DNA of 21,663 bases, from positions 1 to 21,663 of IMG/VR virus record IMGVR_UViG_3300025070_000274; one strand, written 5' to 3'. Numbering within the stretch: position 1 is the first letter of the stretch; every line of letters starts with the position of its first letter. Origin of the DNA: a virus. Both the position numbers and the translations under genes were made by a program. Below the pieces are notes generated by a model. That model did no database searches and was not told where the DNA came from. It saw only the letters and a program-made list of their open reading frames with translations. This document shows, piece after piece, positions 1 through 6,878 of this stretch.

Positions 1-89
1 AACGCCCACTCGATGCAGCGAATATACATTACAGTCATTACCAGCATCATCAGACGCGGCATGATCTTCCAAGCAAGTATCTTTTCCAT
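1..89 (-). CDS. Small membrane protein, N-terminus only (cut by window edge)
   Basis: The reading frame opens with ATG at 89, two bases after the stop of the upstream membrane protein, and runs off the window after 29 codons. A GAGGTG Shine-Dalgarno lies just before it, overlapping the end of the upstream gene. The visible residues start MEKILAWKIMPRLMMLVM and give a hydrophobic, methionine-rich stretch from about residue 13 to 23, consistent with a first membrane-spanning helix after a short basic cytoplasmic end. I recall similar short proteins in marine phages, usually two-helix membrane proteins of unknown role. Its place after two other single-span membrane proteins suggests a lysis-related or membrane-modifying cluster, but this is inference. 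The function and full length cannot be judged from 29 residues. Confidence 0.6.
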   Translation of the reverse strand, partial: MEKILAWKIMPRLMMLVMTVMYIRCIEWA

Positions 90-91
90 AG

Positions 92-553
92 TCACCTCAT
101 ACCTTTCAAAAATTCAGTAAAGAAGTACAGAGCAATCAAGCCCCCAAAACTTAGGGTAGCAATTAAACCCCAGGAAATATATTTAATTGTATTGGCTATC
201 TGCCTCTGTCGCTCTTCAGCTTCTTTCTTTCTTTGAACGCGCATCTTAGCTTCAAACTGTAAGAAACTATCCCACGTTCCAGGCTTGCCGTATAAACGAC
301 AAATACTTTCCAGCTCTTTGCGTTGCTCTTGGATCTTCTGCAAAGCTAAGAACTCATCAAAGTCATCAGCAGACTTACCCATGACCTTGGAAAACAAACC
401 GTTCTTCTTGCGATTGCCTCTGGCTCTTAGCTCTTCCTCAGAGCTTACAAGGTTTTTAAGAGGTGCCAGAAAATCCGACACCTCTTTGCCATTAGAAACA
501 AACTTCTTGATCGTGCTGTAAGCAGCGTTAGCTGCTGCTAATTCAGCAAGCAT
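92..553 (-). CDS. Tail-anchored membrane protein of unknown function
   Basis: This 153-residue protein has a mostly helical, charged cytoplasmic part: a hydrophobic N-terminal helix (about 1-20), then segments rich in Lys, Glu and Arg including a likely coiled coil at 69-84 and another at 100-124. A single strong membrane span covers roughly residues 126-145 and is followed by a short basic tail (FLKGMR). That pattern is a C-terminal membrane anchor. The start ATG at 553 lies 3 bases after the stop of the previous small membrane protein. I recall this kind of protein from marine phage genomes, where it is left as hypothetical and sits near the fibre or lysis genes. A spanin or holin-accessory role is possible, but no lipobox, signal peptide or hydrolase motif is visible, so no function is assigned. 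Confidence 0.8.
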   Translation of the reverse strand: MLAELAAANAAYSTIKKFVSNGKEVSDFLAPLKNLVSSEEELRARGNRKKNGLFSKVMGKSADDFDEFLALQKIQEQRKELESICRLYGKPGTWDSFLQFEAKMRVQRKKEAEERQRQIANTIKYISWGLIATLSFGGLIALYFFTEFLKGMR

Positions 554-556
554 TTT

Positions 557-748
557 TTAACTCATCATATTAATGCGAAGAAGCAGAGCTATGATGAATG
601 CAGAAGCACCGATAACAATCGCCTCTAAGCGCTTAACGCGGTTAAATAAATCTTTGAATTGAATGTCCATCTCGGTTTTAATAGCCACGATTTCCTTCTC
701 CAATCCATCAATGCGCGTGTGAGCAGATGATACAGTGCGTTTATCCAT
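557..748 (-). CDS. Holin-like/XhlA-type single-span membrane protein
   Basis: The 63-residue product has an N-terminal amphipathic, heptad-like helix (about 8-41, alternating hydrophobic and charged residues) followed by one membrane span at about 42-58 and a very short tail. This is the architecture of the XhlA/haemolysin-like family, small proteins that work with holins in some phages and prophages. The match is by layout, not by a diagnostic motif. The start codon overlaps the stop of the upstream gene as TAATG, so the two are probably translationally coupled. It could instead be a class III-like holin or a small anchor protein. No endolysin is present in the window to support the lysis assignment. 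Confidence 0.7.
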   Translation of the reverse strand: MDKRTVSSAHTRIDGLEKEIVAIKTEMDIQFKDLFNRVKRLEAIVIGASAFIIALLLRINMMS

Positions 749-951
749 TACTCTTCTTCCTTTATTTCAGCCTTTAACTTTTCCATGTATCCAGCACGAC
801 CAACTTGCATCTGCTCCATGTTAAGCTCAAAGCCTCTGATCTTTCCATCAAGAGAATTGATCTGATTTATGCAATGCTTTGCAACATCGCTCAGTTGATC
901 TTCAGTGTATTCTACTTCGTCAATCGTAATGACCTTTTGTTCTTCAGTCAC
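748..951 (-). CDS. Small conserved phage protein, GTG start (DUF6447-like)
   Basis: This 67-residue acidic protein begins VITIDEVEYTEDQLSDVAKH after a short leader and continues as one long helix ending in Lys/Glu-rich residues. The pattern 'ID-x-x-x-Y-x-x-x-x-L-S-x-x-A' followed by a helix with regular Gln, Leu and Lys resembles a small family I know from cyanophages and other marine phages (possibly DUF6447). The family name is from memory. Initiation is at GTG (949-951). This choice is supported by AAAGGAG at 958-964, six bases upstream, and by the absence of a better start. It follows the 103-aa gene by 17 bases and overlaps the next gene by one base. Function unknown. Confidence 0.8.
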   Translation of the reverse strand: MTEEQKVITIDEVEYTEDQLSDVAKHCINQINSLDGKIRGFELNMEQMQVGRAGYMEKLKAEIKEEE

Positions 952-957
952 GTTGAT

Positions 958-964
958 CTCCTTT
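958..964 (-). promoter_or_regulatory. Ribosome binding site deciding the GTG start
   Basis: AAAGGAG lies six bases upstream of GTG at 949-951. It is the main support for using GTG as start of the 67-residue protein. Confidence 0.7.
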
Positions 965-968
965 CAAG

Positions 969-1280
969 TTATGCTGCCCACGGAACTCCGTCAGCAGACG
1001 TTGGATTAGCTATCGCAGCAATCTTAGCAGCAATAGCAGCTTCAGTATCAGCTTGTGATACATGACCCCAGACCCAGCCTTGAGCTTGAGCCTCAGTTAT
1101 ATCGGCATACGGCGTAAAATCAGCAGCAGAGGCATCGTAGGTTAGCCCACAAGTGCCATAGCTAGATGCGCTGTTGCCATCTTCATCAACGCCTGTGCAG
1201 CGCCAGTGGGCTACATATACGCCACCGTCAGCGATTTCGTGTTCCAATGTTGGAATAGTCCAAGTGTAAGTAATAGCCAT
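969..1280 (-). CDS. Conserved protein downstream of the tail fibre, unknown role
   Basis: The 103-residue product starts MAITYTWTIPTLE and contains VYVAHWRCTGVDEDGNSAS, then FTPYADITEAQAQGWVWG, and ends with NPTSADGVPWAA. The combination of an N-terminal beta pair with a W-R-C-T-G-x-D-x-D-G-N motif, the 'F-T-P-Y-x-x-I-T-E' segment and a final Pro-Trp is one I recognise from small proteins often encoded next to tail-fibre genes in marine myo- and podoviruses. The family has no settled function. The start ATG is 11 bases after the fibre stop, and its AAGGAG ribosome site overlaps that stop codon, so its translation is probably linked to that of the fibre. A fibre-associated or assembly role is a reasonable guess from position alone. 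Confidence 0.85.
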   Translation of the reverse strand: MAITYTWTIPTLEHEIADGGVYVAHWRCTGVDEDGNSASSYGTCGLTYDASAADFTPYADITEAQAQGWVWGHVSQADTEAAIAAKIAAIANPTSADGVPWAA

Positions 1281-1287
1281 GATGTTT

Positions 1288-1294
1288 CTCCTTA
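1288..1294 (-). promoter_or_regulatory. Shine-Dalgarno fused to the tail-fibre stop codon
   Basis: On the minus strand the sequence TAAGGAG carries both the fibre stop TAA (1294-1292) and the AAGGAG ribosome site for the next gene (ATG at 1280), seven bases ahead of it. A ribosome terminating on the fibre is left on the next ribosome site. Confidence 0.7.
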
Positions 1295-4200
1295 AATAGC
1301 AGCTATAATAAAGGCGAGAAGTTCACTATATCTTACGCCCATTCGTGTTCTTTCTTCGCCAGTTTCTTCGTCAGTCCATGTGCTTGAGATAAACATAGCA
1401 TAGTCACCAGCGTCTAATCCTTCAGCCGCAAATGCAGCTTGTAGGTCTTGCGCAATGATACCAAAGTGCGTTCTGGCTTCATCGCCTTTTTCTGCTACCG
1501 CATCTTTCCAGCGGAACTTGCGCAACAACCCTTTAGCAGCTACAGCTACACGTTGCTCTGCATCAGATAGCTCTGCAATGTCTTGTTTTTCGTTGCGGTC
1601 AGATGTTTGGATTGTGCCGTTGGTGGCGTAGATGTCTTTGAAGCGGGTGCCGCTCATCCCAAGGTCTACGTCATTGTCGTTTCTATATAGAACTCCCTGA
1701 CCTTGGGTAGGAACAATCGCATGGTCAAGTATGCCAACTCCAGCATTTTGACCTGCAAGTGTTATCTCAGTGTTTGTGGAAGTCCCAATACTCCCCACTT
1801 CTACGCCATCTTTGTGAAGTTCAATAATGTCACCATCACCGTTCAGCCTGTTAAGCTGCAAAGGACCGCCATTATCAAAGGTAAAAAAGGCACGACCAGT
1901 AGAAGAAAACTCTGAGCCTGCGTTTGCTATCCCAGCAGCAGTCTTACCCACCAGCAAGTTACCGCTCGCATCGAGGCGCATGGCTTCTGAGCTTGCGCCA
2001 TTGTTAAACGCTATAGCGGTCGCTGAGCTATTGCTGTCTGTGTAAGCCTTAAATATTACACGGTCACCACCAGTACCTACCTCAAGACGCTTATTATTAG
2101 AACCACCGCCGCTTGGAACACGGAAAGTTGCTACAGTGCTTGCGCTAGATGACACATCTAAACGAGTGCTTGGCGAACTCGTCCCAATCCCGACCGATCC
2201 GCTGCTGGTGATGCGCATGGCTTCTGATGAACCTGCCCCATTCCTAAATATCTGCGTATTTCCGTCAAAGTAATTAGCAGACGTTCCATCGAAACCAATC
2301 AATAATTGAGATGGATTGGAGCCGCTATTCTTAACTCTAAGGGATGTCTGAGATGTGCTGGTTGAAGAAATATCCGCTCTAGCATTGATTGAACTCGTCC
2401 CAATCCCAACTGATCCTGACGATGTGATGCGCATGGCTTCTGAGCCAGAAGTGCCAGTGTGGAAAGTAGTGTACCCACTTTTTATAGACAACGATGCACT
2501 AGCAGATGTCGAGTAGTAGCTGTTTTGAATATTTGCTGTAGTTGTTCCGCTATTCGTTTGCTCAAACAACAATCCTGTTGCAGAGGTTGAGCCGCCACCA
2601 ACTCTAAGTTGACCGTTGTTAGTTCCGCTAGTTTTAATGTCAGCCGCATAAATTGGCGAACTCGTCCCAATCCCAACCCGATTATTTGCGCTGTCAACAT
2701 GCAGTGTGTTTGTATCCACAGTCAGCCCATCGCTGGTTAAAGTCCCAGTGATTTCTACACCTGTGCTGGTGGTGGCTATTTTAGCCGAACCATCGTGAAA
2801 TAGTGTGGTTGCGCCACCTTCAGCCGAAACAACAGAATCAACAAATGCAGAATTAGCGCTGTTTCTAACTTGCGTATGCACATCGTTAAATGAGCTAATA
2901 TACAAATTACCAGTTGAGCCAGCATCAATATAGCTATTACTTGATACATGATAAAGCTTAAGATCTTTGCCAGTGCCAAGCTGAAGATTTTCGCCATCGT
3001 CAAAAGTAAGATCGCAACCTATAGTTATGCCTACAGCTCCAGTCAGGTTTAAAAGACTATCAACTTTAAGCGTTCCACCCTCTAAGCGCATTTCTTCTGT
3101 AGAGCCATCTAACCACTGAAACTGAAACGCATTAGATGACTCGCCATTTAAATCACCAACAAAACGCATCTGATCCGCAAAGCCATTAACAATAGCATTG
3201 TCAGTGCCGCTATCTTTAAATGCAATATTGGCTGATGCACCACTTTCCCCCGATATAGTTAATCTATAGCCAGACTGCGGAGTATTTGTTCCTAAAGAAA
3301 CTTCACCAGCATCAGTAATTGTTAATAGTGGCGAAGAACCTATTGAGCTTGAATTGGCAATTTTAAATTTTTTGCTATCACTAACATCTAACCCAACCGT
3401 AAAAACATCACTGCTTTGATAAGCAAACTGAACAAATGGATCAATGCTTGTACCATTACTCTTTAGTGATATTGAGGCAGTTTGCATCTGACCAGAAACA
3501 GGATTGCCATAAATATTAAGTGAGGATCCTTGATCTGCTGTAGTATTGCCAATCGTTAATGGCTTGTTAAGCTGCCATCCAAGCAAAGAGTGCGTATAAT
3601 TAAATGTAGCATCTGCACCATCAACAGTAAGGCCAGCGCCATCAGCAGCGGATGAACCACTAGAGCCATAAGCAATAGTAATGTTCTTATCGGCAATATC
3701 GACCTCAGTGCTATTAACTGTGGTTGTGGACCCGTTGACAACAAGATCACCAGAAATAACAACATCACCAGTGCCGTTTGGAGTAAGCGTTAAGTTGCCG
3801 TTTGTATTTGTTGTGCTTATGGTATTGCCATCGATGGTGATGTTATCAACATTTAACTTATCAACCGTAAGCTCTGGAAGGCTGGACGCATTGCTGGTGC
3901 TTACCGCGCCTGTGCTGGTAAATATTAATATTTGATCAGCTCTTGCGGATGCGGTAGGAAGCTCCAAGCTAACATCTACATCACCTGGACTAACTGATAT
4001 TGACCGGCCAAAGCGCTCATCAAGCTGCTGAGACATAATAACATTGCTGTCGAGCTGTTCATTCAAGCTAGATGCAAGCAAGTCACCGCCAGTAACAAAA
4101 TCCGTTGTGCGCTCTAAGTCTCTACCGCCAACAATAGTAAGGTAATCAGAAGCTACAAGCGCCTGGCCTGAAACCAATGTTATCGATCCGGTGCCATTCG

Positions 4201-4369
4201 CGTTGATAGTAACACTGTAATGCGAGGTAAGCGTTAAAAGTGTTGTGTTCTTGTAAACATCAATATCCGTGTTTTCTAAGATATTAAACGTAAACGCAAA
4301 AGGGCCAGTTCCAGTATTGCCCGTAAACTGAACTCGCCGCGCAACCGGATTTATTGGAATGTCAGTCAT
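1292..4369 (-). CDS. Tail fibre protein with C-terminal S74 intramolecular chaperone
   Basis: This 1025-residue protein binds the host surface from the virion tail. Residues about 1-125 match the T7-type fibre N-terminus that attaches to the tail tube: R-x-x-Q-F, then F-x-F-x-x-L-x-x-T-D-I-x-V-Y, and later 'R-T-T-D-F' and 'SLNEQLDS'. The middle is a Gly/Ser/Thr/Asn-rich beta-structured shaft with repeated SSGSVGIGTSS-like and SEAMR units (about 566-800). From about 909 onward lies a peptidase S74 chaperone domain, which trimerises the fibre and cuts itself off. The expected Ser-Lys dyad is visible in TSDRNEKQDI (Ser923, Lys928). The protein stops at LLAFIIAAI, without the helical tail that often follows in this family. 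A 40-base gap with a promoter-like sequence precedes it. T7 gp17 is 553 residues, so this fibre is much longer. Confidence 0.95.
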   Translation of the reverse strand: MTDIPINPVARRVQFTGNTGTGPFAFTFNILENTDIDVYKNTTLLTLTSHYSVTINANGTGSITLVSGQALVASDYLTIVGGRDLERTTDFVTGGDLLASSLNEQLDSNVIMSQQLDERFGRSISVSPGDVDVSLELPTASARADQILIFTSTGAVSTSNASSLPELTVDKLNVDNITIDGNTISTTNTNGNLTLTPNGTGDVVISGDLVVNGSTTTVNSTEVDIADKNITIAYGSSGSSAADGAGLTVDGADATFNYTHSLLGWQLNKPLTIGNTTADQGSSLNIYGNPVSGQMQTASISLKSNGTSIDPFVQFAYQSSDVFTVGLDVSDSKKFKIANSSSIGSSPLLTITDAGEVSLGTNTPQSGYRLTISGESGASANIAFKDSGTDNAIVNGFADQMRFVGDLNGESSNAFQFQWLDGSTEEMRLEGGTLKVDSLLNLTGAVGITIGCDLTFDDGENLQLGTGKDLKLYHVSSNSYIDAGSTGNLYISSFNDVHTQVRNSANSAFVDSVVSAEGGATTLFHDGSAKIATTSTGVEITGTLTSDGLTVDTNTLHVDSANNRVGIGTSSPIYAADIKTSGTNNGQLRVGGGSTSATGLLFEQTNSGTTTANIQNSYYSTSASASLSIKSGYTTFHTGTSGSEAMRITSSGSVGIGTSSINARADISSTSTSQTSLRVKNSGSNPSQLLIGFDGTSANYFDGNTQIFRNGAGSSEAMRITSSGSVGIGTSSPSTRLDVSSSASTVATFRVPSGGGSNNKRLEVGTGGDRVIFKAYTDSNSSATAIAFNNGASSEAMRLDASGNLLVGKTAAGIANAGSEFSSTGRAFFTFDNGGPLQLNRLNGDGDIIELHKDGVEVGSIGTSTNTEITLAGQNAGVGILDHAIVPTQGQGVLYRNDNDVDLGMSGTRFKDIYATNGTIQTSDRNEKQDIAELSDAEQRVAVAAKGLLRKFRWKDAVAEKGDEARTHFGIIAQDLQAAFAAEGLDAGDYAMFISSTWTDEETGEERTRMGVRYSELLAFIIAAI
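1976..2674 (-). repeat. Direct repeats within the tail-fibre shaft
   Basis: The 17-base string gaactcgtcccaatccc (plus-strand reading) occurs exactly at 2175-2191, 2391-2407 and 2658-2674. The 15-base string gcgcatggcttctga occurs at 1976-1990, 2213-2227 and 2429-2443. They encode the GIGTSS and SEAMR motifs of the shaft. Spacings differ (216 and 267 bases between copies of the first), so these are conserved boundary motifs around variable inserts rather than a simple tandem array. Confidence 0.85.
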
Positions 4370-4394
4370 TTCATTTTCCTATGTCTATGTTTAC

Positions 4395-4423
4395 TCTATA
4401 CCAGATTTATCATCTTTGCTCAA
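4395..4423 (-). promoter_or_regulatory. Possible sigma70-like promoter before the tail fibre
   Basis: On the minus strand TTGAGC (4423-4418) is followed by a 17-base spacer and TATAGA (4400-4395), with TGG directly before the -10 box as in extended -10 promoters. Each box matches the consensus at four of six positions. It lies across the end of the 822-aa gene and one of the few gaps over 20 bases. Chance occurrence in AT-rich DNA is quite possible. Confidence 0.3.
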
Positions 4424-6878
4424 ACACGTTTGAAACATCGGGCCGCCTTTCTGGAGCAACCTTGCCAGGACGCCACCAAAAATTCTGACCATATTCACGT
4501 TTATACCTAGATTCCAACCGGCGCATCTTGCTTCTGGCGTCTGGATCTGCCCATAGCTTTCCTTGATCCAGAACCATTCTTTCCAATGCCAGGCGAGAAT
4601 ACCAAAGCGTAGAGCCTGGAGTATAGCGACCGGCAAAGTTAATAAACTCGCTTCCGATATTTGTGTCTTCGCCTTTGATAGCTTGCGTAACATTACCGAT
4701 CGTCAGCTTGCGAACATCATCAGCAAAGCCAACAACCGGCCCTGCAATGGTTTCAGCCAAGCCTCGATCGTAACGGTTTACATCTGAGAATAAGAAGTCT
4801 CCGTATATACCAAGGCCACCACCTTGAAGCATCGCAGCGCCCCAAAATTCTGGATCTGTCATTGGGCGAGGATCTCGGCCCTTAGCCATTTCCTTTAGCT
4901 GCATTGCCAGAGCGCCCATCAATGTAGTGCTAATCAACAAATCCGCGAAGTAAGTGCCTTTGGCCCTCTGTGTCGGTTGCGCCAGTCCGCGCATGATATG
5001 CGTGTTGACCAGAGTAACGCCAAAGTTTTTATACATGGCAAACGATCGAGTAAGCTCACCAGCAAGTGTACCTGGCCGAGTATCACCAGTTAGAGCAGTA
5101 CGGCCACGGAGCGACGAGCTGGGTACAGCAAAGTTAGTTTCTGTTTCTACCATAGCCAAGAGATTAGTTGCTAAGTCACGGGCTAAATCTGAGCGTATAT
5201 CTGTACGGGCCTCGATGTCCTCAGCCCTTAAAAACGAAGCGCCCTCATATTCATAGAGCGGGGTTGTTCTAACAATCTCCCATTTGTCAGCGCCAATGCC
5301 ATAATGATCTAGCGTTTTCTGCATCATGGGATCGAGCTGTTTAAATGTCTTGCCAGCGTTGTCAGCCAGGTTTCCTAAGAACTCCATGCCAAAAGACCAC
5401 CGGCCCGCATTCGTCCAGGGAGAAAGCAACGAAGCCCTCATAACAAAGTCAGCCATACGGCGCGTTATCTCTGGCCCAGACAAATCACCGACATACCGCA
5501 TTTGTGCAGCAGCAAGAGTTGACCAGCCTTCAGCCGTTAGACCCAGGCGAATAGCCAGGCGTCCTTTCTCTTCCATGCTAAGAGGGTTCATAAAGTCTAG
5601 GTATTTCTTCAGCATTTTGGTTTGCGGCAAGCCAACCATAGATCGAGCAATGCGCCCAAAATTCATATCAGTTGTTGCAGCAATAGCCGCGCCACCGAGC
5701 TGCGCCGATTGCAATACCTGGCGAATACCGGCGAATGTATATGCGAATGTGCTATCGACAGGCGCGTTTATAGATCCACTTACCGCTGAATATAATGAAT
5801 CTATAGATGCTTCAGTACGTCTAGCAACGCGCTCTGCCGCTGCATCTCCAGCCGCATCAGCACCCAATGTCTGTTTGATAAAGTTTGCTGTTGCTCTTGG
5901 ATTAGGACCAAGCACTTCCATCATAGCAATGTCACGCGACATCATATCAATATGGCCCATCATTGCGTCAAACGCATTTGGATTGCCAAATTTTTGCTGG
6001 TACTCCATCCAGCCATCTGCATTTTCAAAAACAAAGAAACGATGATCTTGATTGCGTAGAGCAAAGGACTTGTTGCCTGTCATTGTGCCAGGCTTAACTT
6101 TGTTAAATCCATCTGTGCGGATTGTTTCGTAAGCATCACGCAGAGCGAACTCAAGTTTTGCATCCGAGAAAGGCAAGCCTGTTTGCTCATCTTTCATCTT
6201 TTTTAGATCCAAGCGCGGAGAAATGAAGTCTCGCCATTCTTCATATGTTGATTGACGAACGCGCATAGTGTCATGGATCTGAGGCATACCCCAATCAGCG
6301 CGTTTCGGTATGGCACCACCGGCAGCATTGAACCGAGCGCGTAAATATTCCGAAGATGCTTTCCATGCCTGAGACATTTCTCTAGCAGCCGCATCGCCGG
6401 TTTCTTCGCCAAAGATTTCACGAACTACATTTTTAAGTTGGGCTTTGTTTCTTGTTTCTCCAGCTACATTGCGCCGAAAAGTAGACAAGAACTCATCCAT
6501 CTTTCTCGTAGCACTACGCTGAACAGCTTGCTGCACTTGGACAATGCTTCTGAACTTTGATGTCTGATCTTGCTCAAACAATGCCAAGGCCGCTCTGTTT
6601 TTGTCAGGTGTGCCTAAAGCCGTTTTGTAATTTGATAAGTCATAATTAATCTTCTTCCAGGTTGTAGCCTGGAGCATAGCGCGGCGCTTGCGTTCTATAG
6701 CAATCTTTTTTGCAGAGATAGATGTATCAGCCGCAGCTTTGGCTGTTGCAGCAGCACCACCCATTTGCCGGTTATACTGCGTTTCTAGCTCATCAAACAG
6801 ACCTTTGATCTCATTGGCCTGATCCTCAGTGATCTGACCTTCAGCAACGCCCTCATCAATACAGTTTTTAAAAGTCAT
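4410..6878 (-). CDS. Internal virion (ejection) protein, gp16-like C-terminal part
   Basis: The 822-residue product belongs with the inner-core proteins that podoviruses inject into the cell envelope to build a DNA channel. The first ~190 residues are helical and charged, then W196-G-M-P-Q-I-H-D-T-M-R-V-R. The C-terminal third has hydrophobic stretches at about 643-661 and 678-698 around KEMAKGRDPRPMTDPEFW, then YTPGSTLWYSRLALER (about 752) and a Tyr/Arg/Trp-rich end. I recognise this C-terminal pattern from long hypothetical or 'internal virion protein' sequences of many podoviruses. Its ATG overlaps the stop of the 1096-aa gene as ATGA, implying coupled translation. No lytic transglycosylase motif was seen. 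The assignment rests on pattern and position, and the exact step it performs is inferred. Confidence 0.75.
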   Translation of the reverse strand: MTFKNCIDEGVAEGQITEDQANEIKGLFDELETQYNRQMGGAAATAKAAADTSISAKKIAIERKRRAMLQATTWKKINYDLSNYKTALGTPDKNRAALALFEQDQTSKFRSIVQVQQAVQRSATRKMDEFLSTFRRNVAGETRNKAQLKNVVREIFGEETGDAAAREMSQAWKASSEYLRARFNAAGGAIPKRADWGMPQIHDTMRVRQSTYEEWRDFISPRLDLKKMKDEQTGLPFSDAKLEFALRDAYETIRTDGFNKVKPGTMTGNKSFALRNQDHRFFVFENADGWMEYQQKFGNPNAFDAMMGHIDMMSRDIAMMEVLGPNPRATANFIKQTLGADAAGDAAAERVARRTEASIDSLYSAVSGSINAPVDSTFAYTFAGIRQVLQSAQLGGAAIAATTDMNFGRIARSMVGLPQTKMLKKYLDFMNPLSMEEKGRLAIRLGLTAEGWSTLAAAQMRYVGDLSGPEITRRMADFVMRASLLSPWTNAGRWSFGMEFLGNLADNAGKTFKQLDPMMQKTLDHYGIGADKWEIVRTTPLYEYEGASFLRAEDIEARTDIRSDLARDLATNLLAMVETETNFAVPSSSLRGRTALTGDTRPGTLAGELTRSFAMYKNFGVTLVNTHIMRGLAQPTQRAKGTYFADLLISTTLMGALAMQLKEMAKGRDPRPMTDPEFWGAAMLQGGGLGIYGDFLFSDVNRYDRGLAETIAGPVVGFADDVRKLTIGNVTQAIKGEDTNIGSEFINFAGRYTPGSTLWYSRLALERMVLDQGKLWADPDARSKMRRLESRYKREYGQNFWWRPGKVAPERRPDVSNVFEQR

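Noticed and set aside
4421-4432. Palindrome CAAACACGTTTG as an operator
   Set aside because: It is short (5-bp arms), lies in the last codons of the 822-residue gene, and occurs once; coincidence is likely.
4391-4693. A 100-codon minus-strand frame overlapping the end of the 822-residue gene
   Set aside because: It lies in another frame of a conserved C-terminal region (YTPGSTLWYSRL etc.), which is clearly the coding one.
5326-6045. A 239-codon open frame on the plus strand
   Set aside because: It lies fully antisense to the 822-residue ejection protein, has no ribosome site or family resemblance, and mirrors the codon pattern of the real gene.
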